Origin: Neurospora tetrasperma FGSC 2508
Taxonomy: Eukaryota > Ascomycota > Sordariomycetes > Sordariales > Sordariaceae
NCBI RefSeq assembly: GCF_000213175.1
Contig: NW_009799099.1
Location: 1,628,675-1,692,674 of the forward strand
Direction of reading: 5' to 3'
DNA: 64,000 nucleotides
Below the pieces are notes generated by a model. It ran no database searches and had not been told where the DNA came from. It saw nothing but the letters and a program-made list of their open reading frames with translations. Positions 11,001 through 23,835 of this stretch are shown piece by piece (the first letter of the stretch is position 1; the number at the start of each line of letters is the position of its first letter). The position numbers and the translations under genes are program-made.

Positions 11001-12433
11001 ATGCCAAGGACTGACTACCCTAAGAAGTAGAAGTTGCAGCTGAGCTCACTGCACTTCACGTTACTTACCTAGGTAGCCATGCAGTCTCTTCATCAGCGAA
11101 GAATCGATGTCACCTCCACCGTATTAGTGTACAGTTCACCTCCCCTCGCACATGATGCTGTAAACACTAACACGACGAGCCTATCAGCGTCCACGCTCGC
11201 TGTGAATAACGCCCGTGTGTCCGACGCAGGTCCTTCCTTTTTCGTGCACGTACTTTGATGCTCGGTTGACATGGAATTGATACCTCCAAGTAGTTTCCAC
11301 TTCTCTGCATCTTCTTTTGTTCTTCAGACATCCCATCACCACCTGCGAGTAGTATCAATCTTGTCTGCCTGGTCGGGGTTCAAGCTGTCAAGCCCCTTCA
11401 GCCCTACCACCACACTCTCACTTGGACCCTTTGAACAGCGAATCTCTCGCGGCCAAACAGGGGCAGCCGAGCACCCAACTTCCACGCTCTGTGCTATAGC
11501 GCACTAGCAGACGACTGGAGCCACTAATCGTCCGACAAGAATCCTATCAAGCTTGGAGCTTCTATTTCCAGCTCCATTTCGCCGTTGGAAACCGTTTACG
11601 GATCACCTACCCATTGCCTATGTACCACGGCCTACCCTAGCCCACAAGGAGCCTCAACGGCTTTACGTGTATACTGGTCAACAGCGCCCGCAGAAGGAAG
11701 ACGCTTGCGGATGGATTCTTCCGCTTCAAATCTCACTGGACTCGGCGCACAACCACATACATACCTCTAGTAAAGACATCGAGTGAGTGCCGGGGAATAG
11801 CCAAAACACGACCCCAGATTTCCGAGCGATCCGGTCTATTTTCCGGCCCCTTGATTCGACCGTCAAGTCTGACAATAGTGGTGTGAAGCGGGCTAGTCAA
11901 GTCCCACGTTGTCCTTCACGTTCACCAGACCGAGACGGGACCGTCCGATAGGAGAACGACCACCCCCCAAGATACCACAGACCACTCACCGTACGGTGTG
12001 AGGTGGAAGGGTGTGAGAGGTGTGAGGAGGGTGTGTGAAAGGCCTCCCGGCTCCAGCTACTACAACCACCTGCTGCCCCTGCGTGCTATGTAATAGCTCT
12101 CCTGCCCCTGTACCCCGGGCGCCTATTTTCTTTTTTTTCGAGCCTCGACTCCAGTCCCCATAAGGCCTATTTACTACTACGTACCCGCCCGCCGCCATAT
12201 CTCCCCTGCTTGTCAACGGCTTTCCACATTCTCCCTAATACATAATATCCGACTCCCTTCGACACCACCAACGTCACAGCCGATAAGTGAAGGGCAAAAA
12301 CCACTTATCTGACCGACCCCCGACTTCATAGCCGACCAGACGATCCCGATTCTTCAACATATACTGTGTTGCTCCAAAGTAATATACACGGCGACGGCTG
12401 TCTCTTGCCACCACCACCACCACCACCACAACC
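8051..12433. other. 4.4 kb gap upstream of the zinc-cluster regulator
   Basis: No gene is supported. The interval holds T-rich and A-rich tracts just after the membrane-protein stop, three full TACCTAGGTA palindromes (10110, 10592 and 11066), a TACC-type repeat at about 10624-10652 and an (ACC)n run at about 12408-12430 just before the regulator's ATG. An ATG-started frame of 78 codons at 11271-11507 could be an upstream ORF if transcription starts above it. The right part is presumably promoter and 5' leader of the regulator. Confidence 0.55.
10587..10606. repeat. 20-bp perfect palindrome centred on ACCTAGGT
   Basis: The two halves from 10587 to 10606 are exact reverse complements with no spacer; the centre is the ACCTAGGT core found elsewhere in the window. 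It lies about 1.8 kb upstream of the zinc-cluster regulator's start codon. It could bind a dimeric protein or form a cruciform; neither is shown. Confidence 0.8.
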
Positions 12434-15400
12434 ATGGATCACCTCCACGGCGGTTTCCAGATGCCCATGGCACCTCCACCGCTTTTGAACCAGCCGCCTC
12501 AGATCTTCGGGGGCTACACGGAGCATGGCATACCCATCCAACAACTTCCACATGACCTAGCTGTCGCACAAATGTTTGGTGAGCATGGGCTGCTTGATGA
12601 TACAAGCGAGGCAAAGAGGAGGAGGATAGCAAGGGTGAGTCATGGTTAGACATTGGCCAAGATCAGAAACCCGGGGGGTGTCCATCGAAGAACCGTCGCT
12701 AACAGAGCTCCTTCCCAATTCCCTAGGCTTGCGATATGTGCAGAAAGAAGAAGATCAAGTGTGATGGAAAGCTGCCAGCTTGCACACACTGCATAAACTA
12801 CAAGACCGATTGCGTCTTCACCCAAGTGGAAAAGAAGAGAAGTCCTCCCAAGGGGTATGTCACACCTCCCGCAGATGCTCAGGCACGTGAACATTGGCTC
12901 ATCGTTGAGTGTCTTGCAGTGCCAAGTACATTGAAGGTCTCGAGAATCGGTTAGGCCGCATGGAACATTTGTTGAGACTATCAGGTATTTACCCGTAGCT
13001 CGCCTCCAGCTTGGCACGATACTTACCAGCCCGACAGGTTTGCTCGGAGACGATGATAACGGAGCCACCGACCTCGGAACGCTTGAAAGAAAGCTCGCGG
13101 AGAAGACAGCACAGTCGAGACAAACTTCACAGGCTGCCGCTTCCAACCCTACCTCACCCTCTCAGGCAGCATCGGGACAAGATGGAAATAATTCGACGCC
13201 GCGCAGCTCGCTGGCCTCGCCTTTGCCTGAAGCGCCCAGAGATAAAGAGGGAGAGAAGCGGGCCTCGATAGCTCCCGAGAAAGTCGAGAAGGAGGAAACA
13301 GAGCAGGAGGTTTCAGCCCTGTCTGAAATGATGTGCTCCCTCGTCACAAACAACAATGGCGAAACTCGTTACATTGGTATGTCCTTGTCATGTAGGCCCT
13401 GGGTTGATGGTGTCACTGCTAACTTGTCAAAGGGTCATCTTCCGGCTTCTCAATTTTTTCTCCCAAGGGCATCCAGTGGGTCAATGAGAAGATGGGTGAC
13501 AGCTCATTCCAGCAGATGATCTCTGATGTTTCGGTTGACGACCACAAATGGACAAGATGGAAGCCCGACATTTTTGGCGATCTGTTCCGCCGCGTAATTT
13601 TCAAAGAGCTACCTCCCAAGCCGGAAGCCATGTCGCTTCTCAAAGACTATTTTGAGAACTTCAACTGCATGTTTCCGCTGTTCCATCAGCCAACATTTAT
13701 GCATCTGGTCGAAAGACAGTATTCCTCTGATCCGTATCAGGGATCCGGATGGTGGGCAAGCTTGAACGTGGCGCTGGCTATCGCTTACCGTCTGCGGGTG
13801 ATGAGCAATTTGGTTCCACAGGAAGAGGATGATAAGGCTTGGGGTTATATGAAGAATGCCATGGCAGTCTTCTCGGAGCTGACGATGCGCAATACTGATC
13901 TACTTAGTGTCCAGGCTCTTCTGGGTATGTCTCTCTTTATGCAGGGCACTCCTAACCCACAGCCGTCGTTCCTTCTCATTGCCACAGCAATTCGCCTTTC
14001 ACATACTATCGGCCTCCATAAGCGCGGAACCGGCTTCAACCTGAACCCAATCGAGATCGAACAGCGGAAACGGGTGTTCTGGATCGCTTATATGTTGGAT
14101 AAGGACCTTTGCTTACGATCTGGACGGCCGCCCGCGCAAGACGATGATGACATGAACGTTGACCTTCCTGACGAAGATCCCGCCGACGGCATCGGTAACA
14201 TTCCCCTTGCTGATGGGAAAGGAAAGATGAATCTTTTCAGAAAGATGGTTGAGATCTCCATCGTTGAGAGCAAGGTGTATAAAAGACTATACGCAACGAA
14301 GGCCACGAAGCAGTCGGATGGTGAATTGTTGAACACCATTGGAGAGTTGGATCAGGAACTCGAAGACTGGAAAGACAGCATTCCCATCGACTTCCGACCC
14401 GAGCATGAAATCAAGGCATCCCATACACCACTGATTCTTCACGTCGTCATGCTGCATTTTACCTACTACAACTGCTTGACAACGATTCATCGTATGTCTA
14501 TTCACCACGGCTACTGGACTAGTCGCCTGTCGAACTTTGCCATTCAAGGCCTCAATGCCAGGCCTCTGAACCCCAGAATCTTCTCTTCAGCAGCACTGTG
14601 TACATCAGCCGCAAGAGCCTCAATTTCTCTGCTCAAGTATATCCCTCAAGGCGATTTTTCATGCGTCTGGTAAGTCTTAACTCTGAATCAAGAACCATCC
14701 ACACACTTACTGATAGCTGTTACAGGATGGTGCTGTATTTCCCTGTCTCCGCCTTGGTGACGCTATTCGGAAACATCCTCCAAAATCCCTTGGACCCTAG
14801 GGCGCGATCGGACGCAAAACTGATGAGTGTGGTTGTAACCTTCCTGTCCATGCTTGGTCATGAGGCCGAAACCGGCGGTGTGCACCGCATGCTCGGTATT
14901 TGCGCTGAATTCGAGCGCATCGCAAAGGTTGTCATTGACAAGGCCGAGAAAGAGAATTCGTCACGACGCAAGCGTAAGATGCAGGAGCAAGCATCTAGTA
15001 GAAAGGCAGCATCGAGCACTACAGCATCCGCGGACCACGCCTCTTCATTCAATCCGAACGCAACCATGACGCCGCGGCCTCCGACAGCAGGCAGTACAGC
15101 CACACCACAGCCGAACTCGGGATCAGTGAAAGATCATCTTTCGCCAGGTGTGCAAAGCACGCGTACCCCACAGAGCGGCCACAGTCCATTCAGCCAGAGT
15201 CCATCACCGGGGATGACGCCCAACGGATGGACTGACGCCCCAACCGGCATGGAAGGCATTGACTACGGCAATTGGGCTGATCTTACTGGATTCGGTGCCA
15301 TTGCGAATATGAATCCTGCCGACTTTGTGATGGATGGGCTGGCGGACCCGTCTGCGGGCGACCCAAGATCCATTTACCAACAGCCGATGTTGCCGCAAGA

Positions 15401-15512
15401 TTTGTTCAGCTTACCAGTAACACTGGACTGGAATTGGGCGGAGATGAGCGGTGGTGAATATCCTAGTGTCGAAAATGGCAACTTTGGCAGCGATGTATCA
15501 CATCAGCGGTGA
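12434..15512 (+). CDS. Zn(II)2Cys6 fungal-specific transcription factor, 918 aa, six exons
   Basis: Exons 12434-12634, 12727-12854, 12920-12984, 13038-13376, 13433-14669 and 14726-15512; all five introns (53-92 nt) have GT...AG ends and keep frame. The zinc cluster is at residues 69-96 (Cys69, 72, 79, 86, 89, 96; spacing 2-6-6-2-6). It is followed by a linker and a dimerisation heptad region ending in [19 protein letters not shown]. The middle (roughly residues 300-650) is the fungal-specific transcription factor domain, with a typical [23 protein letters not shown] segment. The C-terminus is Ser/Pro/Gly-rich and acidic, a likely activation region. It acts in the nucleus as a DNA-binding regulator. 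The cluster resembles a conserved ascomycete group that I recall under names such as Mut3-like or CLR-1/ClrA-like; I cannot decide between them by eye and give no symbol. Confidence 0.9.
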
Positions 15513-16831
15513 TGGTGAAAGGGTCATCTCGAGCAAAGTGATGGGAACCACTAGTGAGATCAGGTGGAGAGTCTAATGAAGAAGGGTCATTGAAGCCAGA
15601 CAAAAGAAGGCTGGAATTCACGAGGACAGGCAAGACTGGATGAAAGATGCGACCACATTTTATGCATTGTATTGCATTGGGAAGCGGGCTACCATGGAGA
15701 TGGAAGGGTATACCTAGGTGCTTTGGTTTGAAGGGACATTTACGGTCTTTGATAAGGGGGGCATGCATATGCATACTCATGCTGGGAAAACTCTCATCTC
15801 TGTTGCTATTTAACACTTTGATTCTGAAGGGTCACAACATGTCACCAAGCTGTTTTGATTTTTATTTTCCGTGTTTTTTTTCTTCTTTTTTTTATATAAG
15901 AAGTAGAAGCATTTTGTACTCGCAGTATGGTACACATTTCAGCATATGCATGGCTTCCTTTTCTCGACGTCCAGAAACTATGGGAATCCAGCCTCTGCTG
16001 GATATGTATAGCTGTGGATCCTGGAGAATTGGCGACTTGTTGGGGGTAGCCCAGGTAAGCTGTCTTGACACGTGACGCAACTGTAAAGATCATAGCGACG
16101 GGAGTGTAAACGTCGGGCGCCGAAGTTCTCAGGGTCCGCGGATGGACGTCAGAGGCAGCCCCGACCCGAGTGAGTGTGGAGTGGAGCACTCGCTGTAAGG
16201 GAACCTACGGGCGGGTGGGGTCCGTCCTTAGCCGCATGATGCGTGCAAATGGAATGGCTTTGACCTGATTTTCTCCAGTGCCGCCCCCCAACAGTCGGCC
16301 ATATCGGACGGACCAGGTGGAAGCTGCTTTGCGTGCAGTGTCAGTCAGTCAGTCACCAGTCAGGCCAGCTCGCCGGCTCCGTACCTACCTACCTCCTAGC
16401 TCTACCGCCGCCACTACACTACATCCAAGGTACACTACATGATCGCAGGGGCAGTACATCATCCGTTACGTGCCTGCCTACCTACCCTACCGCCACCTTC
16501 GACTACCTGCAGTCGCAACCTTCAACGTCCCGTCCCATTGCAAGCTCACCACACCACCAAGCTCCCGCGACTTCCTGGGCGCTCACCAACCCAATTTACG
16601 TCGCCAAAAGTGCATGGCAGCTACAGTAGGAGACGACCAGCTGCACATCCATCTTTTACTTGTAGTGCTGGATCCCTGTTTTCTTCGATTGGGCTGTGCC
16701 CGCACTAACCTCCAGCTTCAGTTGGAATCCCATCCGCGCATCGCGCAACACCACCACCCTTGACCTACCCCTCCTCCGAGCCGAAGAGCACACCTCCAGC
16801 TCTTCTCCCATATCTAACCGTCTCTCCAGCC
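15513..16831. other. Gap between the zinc-cluster regulator and the m-AAA protease gene
   Basis: About 1.3 kb. It holds one ACCTAGGT palindrome (15712), a short (CAGT)n run near 16340, a TACC run near 16382 and C-rich sequence leading to the protease ATG. Open frames at 16333-16763 are overlapping and lack any recognisable feature. It should hold the terminator of the regulator and the promoter of the protease. Confidence 0.6.
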
Positions 16832-19681
16832 ATGGCGGTCAGATTCCGTCAATCGTCCCAGCAGCTTGCGCTTTGCGCCAGGCAGGCCCTCCGGACTACC
16901 ACCCGGCCCGCATACCGTGCGTCCCGCCTCCCCCGGGCCTCCCTCTCGTCCGCTCGCCAGCTACCTGCCTCCCGGCTCTACTCGACACAATCGACCGAGA
17001 AGCCCGAATCCAAGAAAGATGACGACAACAAGTCGCCCAAGCCCGAGGAGGACGAGGAAGACTTCGAGCCCAAACGCCCCCTGCCCCCAGGATGGGTGCG
17101 CATGGAGAAGCAGGATCTCAAGGATTTCGATGCCTTCATCAAAAAGGCCGCACTGAAGACGGGAATCAAGATTGAGGGCCAGGATGTTATCCTCCAAGGC
17201 ATCAAGCACTACGGCTGCCCAAAGGAGACGCGAGAGCTTCTGAAAAAGTGGATCAGTGGCAACATCACCATCTTTGAGCAGCTCAGGTGCATGAAGTCTC
17301 TGGTTATGCTGGCCAAGGATCTCGGTGAATATGAGGTTGAATACATGAAGAAGAACCCAAACGCAAAGTCTATCGCCAGTGGCTTCAATGACAACACTTT
17401 CACTTCGAACATGTCAGATTCGGACAGGAAAGCGCAGACGTCGGAGGAGCAGAATAAGCAAAGCGAAGGCAAGGAAGCCGGCCAACAGCAGCCCGACGGC
17501 CAACAAGGGAAGCAACGTGGCGAGCAGCAAGGCCAGCAAGGGCCCAAGAGGCCTGGTGCTCAGGGCCAAGGTGGTCAAGAGCCTCCCCAGGGCTTTGACG
17601 GCGGCCTCATGAACTATGTTATTGGTACCGCTGTTCTGTTCTGGACCTACAAGGTGCTGTTCCCCGGCAACGACTCTCGCGAGATCACCTGGCAGGAACT
17701 GCGCAAGAACTTTTTGGAAAAGGGCCTGGTCGAGAAGCTCACGGTCGTTAAGGATCGTGTTATTGTGGATCTCAACAAGGAGGCTGTCAGGCAAATGTAT
17801 CCCGACTCGCCCGCCGCTGCTCCCGGCTTCCACTACTACTTCACCATTGGCTCTATCGATGCTTTCGAGAGGAGGTTAGACGAGGCCCAGGCTGAGCTTG
17901 GGATTCCGCCAGCCGAGAGGATACCTGTCAGCTATGCCAACGAATTCAGCTGGGGCAACATCATCCTTGCCTTTGGCCCTACCCTGGTGCTTGTTGGTCT
18001 GCTTGCCTACATCTCCAGGAGAGGTCCTGGCGGCGCTGGCGGCCCCGGTGGCATGTTCGGCATCGGCAAGAGCAAGGCCAAGATGTTCAACCACGATACT
18101 GCGGTCAAGGTCAAGTTCTCTGATGTCGCGGGTATGGATGAGGCCAAGGTCGAGATTATGGAGTTTGTCCAGTTCCTCAAGGAGCCCGAGCGCTTCCAGA
18201 AGCTCGGTGCCAAGATCCCTCGTGGTGCTATCCTGTCTGGTCCTCCCGGTACCGGTAAGACTCTGCTTGCCAAGGCGACTGCCGGTGAATCGCAGGTTCC
18301 CTTCTTCAGTGTCAGCGGTTCCGAATTCGTGGAGATGTTTGTCGGTGTCGGTGCGTCCCGGGTCCGTGATCTCTTTGCCACGGCGCGGAAGAACGCTCCC
18401 TGCATCATCTTCATCGATGAAATCGATGCCATTGGTCGGTCTCGTTCCGACGGCGGCTTCAGGGGTGGAGGAAACGACGAGCGCGAGGCTACCCTCAACC
18501 AGATTCTTACAGAGATGGATGGATTTAATACAACTGAGCAGGTAGTCGTCCTTGCCGGCACCAACCGACCCGACATCCTGGACAAGGCTCTTATGCGTCC
18601 CGGTCGCTTCGATAGACACATCAACATTGATAGGCCTACGATGAAGGGTCGTCAGGACATCTTCAAGGTCCATCTGGCCAAAATTGTGACCAAGGAGGAT
18701 ATCGAGTTCCTCACTGGCCGTCTCGCTGCCTTGACTCCTGGCTTCGCTGGTGCTGACATCGCCAACGTCGTCAACGAGGCTGCTCTTGTCGGTAAGTTTT
18801 ATGACCTTGACTGTCGTATCCCCGCTTGATATGATGTGCTAATAACGTGCATAGCTGCCAGAGCGAATGCGGAGACGGTCGAGATGATCCACTTCGAGCA
18901 GGCTATCGAGCGTGTCATTGGCGGTCTGGAGCGCAAGTCCCTGGTTCTCAGCCCCGAGGAGAAGAGGACAGTTGCCTACCACGAGGCCGGCCATGCCATT
19001 TGCGGCTGGTTCTTCCAGTGGGCCGATCCTCTTCTCAAGGTCTCCATCATTCCCCGTGGCCAGGGCGCACTCGGCTACGCTCAGTACCTGCCATCTGGTG
19101 ACGCCTACCTCATGAACACCAAGCAGCTGATGGACCGCATGGCCATGACTCTTGGTGGCCGCGTGTCCGAGGAGCTTCACTTCCCCGTCGTGACAACGGG
19201 TGCCAGCGACGACTTCAAGAAGGTCACTCGCATGGCGCGCGCTATGGTGACGGAGTGGGGCATGTCCGAAAAGGTGGGCATGCTGCACTTTGACGACAGC
19301 GCGGAGCGGTTCCAGAAACCGTTTGCCGAGTCGACGGCGCAGGCCATCGATAGCGAGGTGAGACGCATCGTCGACGAGGCCTACAAGCAGTGCAAGGACC
19401 TCTTGACGGCCAAGAAGAAGGAGGTTGGCATGGTGGCCGAGGAGCTCCTCAAGAAGGAGGTCCTGTCGCGTGACGACCTCGTCCGCCTCCTCGGCCCCCG
19501 CCAGTGGCCCGACAAGGAGGAGTTCTCCAAGTACTTCCACGGCGAGCGCAAGAGCGCCCCACCACCATTCCCTACCGAGAACACCGATACTCCCGAGGAG
19601 CGGGGGCCGCAGCCGGCTATGAGGGAAGAGAAAGCTGACGCTACGGGCAACAAGGAGGGTGAGAGCAAGGAGCAAAGGTGA
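16832..19681 (+). CDS. Mitochondrial m-AAA protease subunit (AFG3/YTA12 family), 928 aa, two exons
   Basis: Exons 16832-18791 and 18855-19681; the 63 nt intron has GTAAGT, a CTAAT branch site and CATAG. The ATG at 16832 sits in an ideal context (AGCCATGGCG); the frame continues 24 codons upstream but without a better start. Residues 1-60 are Arg/Ser/Ala-rich, a mitochondrial targeting sequence. A Gln/Gly-rich linker precedes membrane helix 1 (about 258-275); helix 2 is near 377-393. The AAA domain has Walker A GPPGTGKT (470-477), Walker B IIFIDEID and the second region of homology ending RPGRFDR. The peptidase site is HEAGH (His 696). Family members form hexamers in the inner membrane, facing the matrix, that degrade misfolded proteins and process some precursors. 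Yeast has two paralogues; I cannot tell which is the orthologue here. Confidence 0.95.
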
Positions 19682-20984
19682 TGGGAATGAGGGGATGAAG
19701 TAACAGAATGGCGGTGGTAGATGAGACGTGCGAGGGGTGTAAAGAAGGAGAAGGAGTAGGGAAGTTGTTGTTGTTGTTTTAGCCATTATCCCCCAACTCA
19801 ATGTTGTTGATGTTGATTTGTTCTGTACCACCAAATGTTATGTTTACCAAGGAGAATGGGGGGGCGTTTCTTGCACGCATTTTTTTATTTATTTGTTGTT
19901 CAAGAAGAGGATGAGAAAAGATTAAGGATGAAAGAGTGAAAGAGAAAGAGGTCATGATCCCCGACGTGTATGTGATGACACTTTATACCTGGCTCATTAG
20001 GTCTGTAACTGTACTACTCTACTCTTGCACTAATATCGAATCGAGGCTGGGACTTGGGAGGACGAAAAGAAAGAAAGCGGAGGAATGTACATGTTACCTT
20101 TTCACATTTACACGAGAGTTGGTTGACAAGCAAGCGCACCAGTACATACTATAGCGAGCCTCGTTGTATCATTATTGAAATAGACGGGAGGAATAGGTAG
20201 GGACTGAGGCGGGCATTGTTTGGAGTGAGTGGCTATTATGGGCCTTGTACATAATTGCATACAGAATGGATCTCGAGAATTTTCGTTCCAACCTTTTCTG
20301 CAAGAAAAAGAAAAAGTTCTAACAAGTATAATATATCTGACAATTTAATGGTAAGCAACTGCCGGCTGTCCTGAATCTAGTGTACTGTAGGGGAGATTGG
20401 TAGCAGCACATCAGCGGGCGTCGTCACCGATTGGCTGGAGGGACCCACTGTTTTCTCGCCGCCAAAGGAAGGACCCGGGGGGGGGGTCGGGGAAGAGATG
20501 AAAGCCAAGAATTGACCGTCAACTGAATTGCGAAAACCTGGACTGTGAAGAAAAGTAAGTGAGTACCTAGGAACGGGATGGGGGTTTCAATTATTGCATT
20601 GATCTCTTGTTCCCGCCGTTCTTTTTCCCTAGAGGTGTTCTTGCCTTCAAGAATCCAAGTTGAATGGTGACTACATCACAAAAGCTTTGTCTTGAACACT
20701 GCACACTCATGCACGCAGCGCGATCATCCATCACGGCGACGGCGACGATTCAAATAACAGACGAGTCTTGCTTGGACTATCAAGATCTTGCCGAGGACCA
20801 GGTACCACGACAAGTATAAAGGTTCTACTTCGCTGGGCCGCAGCCCAGGAAGACCACGGAGCGGCGACGGCGCAGAAGATCCTTCTGACGCGTAGCTTTC
20901 ACCAGCCACTCAGTTCCGCAAGTTGAGCGACCGCTGAGATATAAGCCTCTTTGGAAAAAAAAGTTTGACGATCACGGAAATCCA
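19682..20984. other. Gap between the m-AAA protease and the anion transporter genes
   Basis: About 1.3 kb between two plus-strand genes. It starts with GT/T-rich sequence typical of a 3' untranslated region and contains a G run at about 20479-20487 and a partial CCTAGG site near 20566. No gene or RNA is supported. Confidence 0.6.
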
Positions 20985-22921
20985 ATGGCATCCACAACAC
21001 ACCGGGACCCCGGGACCGGAGCCGGAGCCGGAGCCGGAGCCGGAGGACTCCACATCAACCACACCACTACCGGAGCCGACCGCGAAGCCGAAAACCGCCA
21101 CCACAGAACCCCCCGTACCGCAAAATGGTACAAAATCCATCTCTTCCGGGGCATGGTCAACGATCTCCGTCGTCGCGCCCCTTACTATCTCTCCGACTGG
21201 ACCGACGCCTGGAACTACCGCGTGGTTCCCGCCACGGTATACATGTACTTTGCCAACATTCTCCCCGCCCTCGCTTTCTCGCTGGACATGTTCACCAAGA
21301 CGGACCGGATGTACGGAGTCAATGAGGTGTTGCTTGCCAGTGTTTTGGGCGCCGTGGTATTCAGTGTCTTGGCTTGTCAACCGCTCGTCATAGTAGGTGT
21401 CACGGGGCCGATTACGGTTTTCAACTACACCGTTTACGACATCATGGAGCCGACGGGGACCAACTACATGGCCTTTATGTGCTGGATCGGTCTCTGGTCC
21501 TTGGTATTTCACTGGATTTTGGCTGTCACCAACTCGTGCAACTGGCTGCGCTACGTCACGAGGTTTCCGTGCGATATTTTTGGATTTTATGTGGCGTTTA
21601 TCTACCTGCAAAAGGGGGTTCAGGTGCTGCAGCGGCTAGGAGACGCAGCGCCGTTTTATCTATCGGTTGTTGTGGCGCTTTGCGTCTTTGCTATCGCGTA
21701 CATCTGTGGTGAACTGGGCGGTAGCAGTCTGTTCAATCATACCGTTCGCGTCTTTTTGAAGGACTATGGGACGCCGTTGACAGTGGTGTTCTTCACGGGG
21801 TTTGTCCACTTTGGAAAGCTGGAGCATATCCATTTGGAGCACTTGGAGGTTAGCAAGGCGTTCTTCCCGACGCCGCATGAAGATGGCTGGATCAGAGGGT
21901 GGTTTATTCACTTTTGGGATATCCCCGTGGGACATGTTTTCTTGGCTATCCCGTTTGCTTTGCTGTTGACTATTCTCTTTTGGTTTGATCATAATGGTGG
22001 GTAGATGTCTTTCTCCCCTCAACCACTTAATAATCTATGCTAACACCACAAACTAACACAGTCTCCTCCCTCATTGCCCAAGGCACTGAATTCCCCCTCC
22101 GCAAGCCCGCCGGCTTCCACTGGGATCTCTTTCTCCTCGGCCTGACCACCGGCGTCTCCGGCCTACTCGGCATCCCCTTTCCCAACGGCCTCATTCCGCA
22201 AGCACCCTTCCACACTGCCTCTTTGTGCGTCACCAAAGTCGTCACAAACGATGACACGGACGTCGACTCCACTGAATCCAAGGGCCATCCTTCGGAGTCA
22301 TATCAATTTAAACCCATCTCCGTAGTCGAACAACGCGTCTCCAACCTTGCCCAAGGTCTGCTCACCTTGGGAACCATGACTGGTCCCCTCCTCGTCGTTT
22401 TACATCTAATCCCGCAAGGCGTGCTAGCAGGCCTCTTCTTTATCATGGGCTACCAAGCCTTGGCGGGGAACGGAATCACCCAGAAGCTTATCTTCCTCTG
22501 CAAAGACAGTCGGCTGACCAACCCCAACCATCCGCTTAACAATAAAGCCCTGCGAAGAAGCCGGGTTTGGCTGTTTGTGATTATCGAGCTCATAGCGTTT
22601 GGAGCGACGTTTGCTATCACCCAGACTGTTGCCGCGGTGGGGTTCCCAGTGTTTATCTTTGCGCTGATTCCGGTTAGGGCGGTGTTGTTGCCGAGGTGGT
22701 TGAGTAAGGAGGAGTTGGCGGTCTTGGATGGGCCGACGGCTAGTCCGTTTACTATGGAGAGTGTCGGGGGCAGTTATGGTGGTGTTGAGGAGGAGGAGGA
22801 GGAGAGGACGGAGGAAGGGGACATGGGTGAGGAGAGTAGTGGGGGTGGTGAGGGCGGTGGTGTTCTCTCTTCGGGGGCGGAGGGGAAAGGAAAAAGTCTA
22901 AGAAGGTGGCCGGTGAGGTGA
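20985..22921 (+). CDS. BOR1/SLC4-type anion (borate or bicarbonate) transporter, 623 aa as read, probably frameshifted near its end
   Basis: Exons 20985-21996 and 22062-22921; the 65 nt intron (GTGGGT...CACAG) joins FWFDHN to VSSLIAQG in frame. The start ATG is followed by an Ala-Gly repeat coded by GGAGCC units. The body has the ten or more membrane helices of the HCO3-transporter family, with conserved blocks such as LLASVLGAVVFSVLACQPL, GVTGPITVFNY and a late GLLGIPFPNGLIPQAPFHT. Fungal members are plasma-membrane or vacuolar exporters of borate and perhaps bicarbonate; the substrate here is inferred. The read frame ends in a short Lys/Arg tail at 22921, while another frame stays open from about 22860 to 23109 and continues the Lys-rich sequence. 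A one-base change in the A5 run at 22891-22895 would join them. Confidence 0.9.
21018..21045 (+). repeat. GGAGCC hexanucleotide repeat
   Basis: Four to five tandem GGAGCC units lie in the first codons of the anion transporter and code for an Ala-Gly run. Length variation between strains would stay in frame. Confidence 0.85.
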
Positions 22922-23796
22922 GCGCTGAGGAGACGGCGGAGTTGGGATTGTCAGTTAAAAATGGTAAGGGCTCGTTGCCCAGGGGTAGCACGACGGTCGA
23001 TGACATTCAGCAGCGGCAGAGTCAGGGGCAGGTGCATAGGAGAGGGCATCATCAGGCCAGGAGGCAGTGGAATAGCAGAGAGATGATTAGATGGAAAGTA
23101 TTTGGGTAATAGGTAATCGGATTCTCCTTGAAAGATATGGAGGTGTAAAAGGCGGTGATTCCAGGAAAGAAGAGACATGAAGAAAGGTGATCAATAGAGA
23201 TCGCCGTGTACATATACGTTGGACCGCATGTATATATATCTAAATAGTAATGACTAGTCAAACTCATCACATAAAACAACTCTTCTTTGGGTACGGTATT
23301 TGTCAAGTTTTCTTTTCTTCACGATGCTAGGCATGGTAGCTTCGAACCACTCGTCTATATGTCCACTTGCTTTGCGTTTTCAAAGGCCGCGATGCCTCCG
23401 GACAAAATTCCAGGCTTTGACGACGCGAACAGAGCTAGTCAAGCAACTGGAATCGGCATGCTTGCCTTCTTGTAGCTGATGGTGGCACGTGTGCTCACAC
23501 TTGATCCACTTCATTCATCCCGATATTGAAGGCAGATGGGAGCTTGTCGCCTCAGCTTCAGTAGCTCGTTGATTTTGCGTATCCGTTGTAGTTTCCGAGA
23601 AAAAAGAGAAAAAAAAAAAAAACGTGTTCCACACATCCCTCACCCGAGTGTCCACGGACACCCTGCCGAAGGGCTCACCAATACTATGTGCTTCAACGGC
23701 CGGCTATTGTTTTCCCTTCCGTACTTTCTGAGGGAAAGCAACTTGAGTGAAAAGGCAAGGTGTCTTTGAACAAACCTCCAATCAAGGCTTTCTTTT

Positions 23797-23835
23797 TTCT
23801 TCTTCTTCTTCTTCTTCTTCTTCTTCTTCTTCTTC
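23797..23835. repeat. (TTC)13 microsatellite
   Basis: Thirteen uninterrupted TTC units in the gap between the convergent transporter and homeodomain genes. No coding role is visible. Confidence 0.9.

Noticed and set aside
18839-19834. 331-codon minus-strand frame opposite the m-AAA protease
   Set aside because: It is the antisense shadow of a strongly biased coding exon; the sense strand carries the clear HEAGH protease domain.
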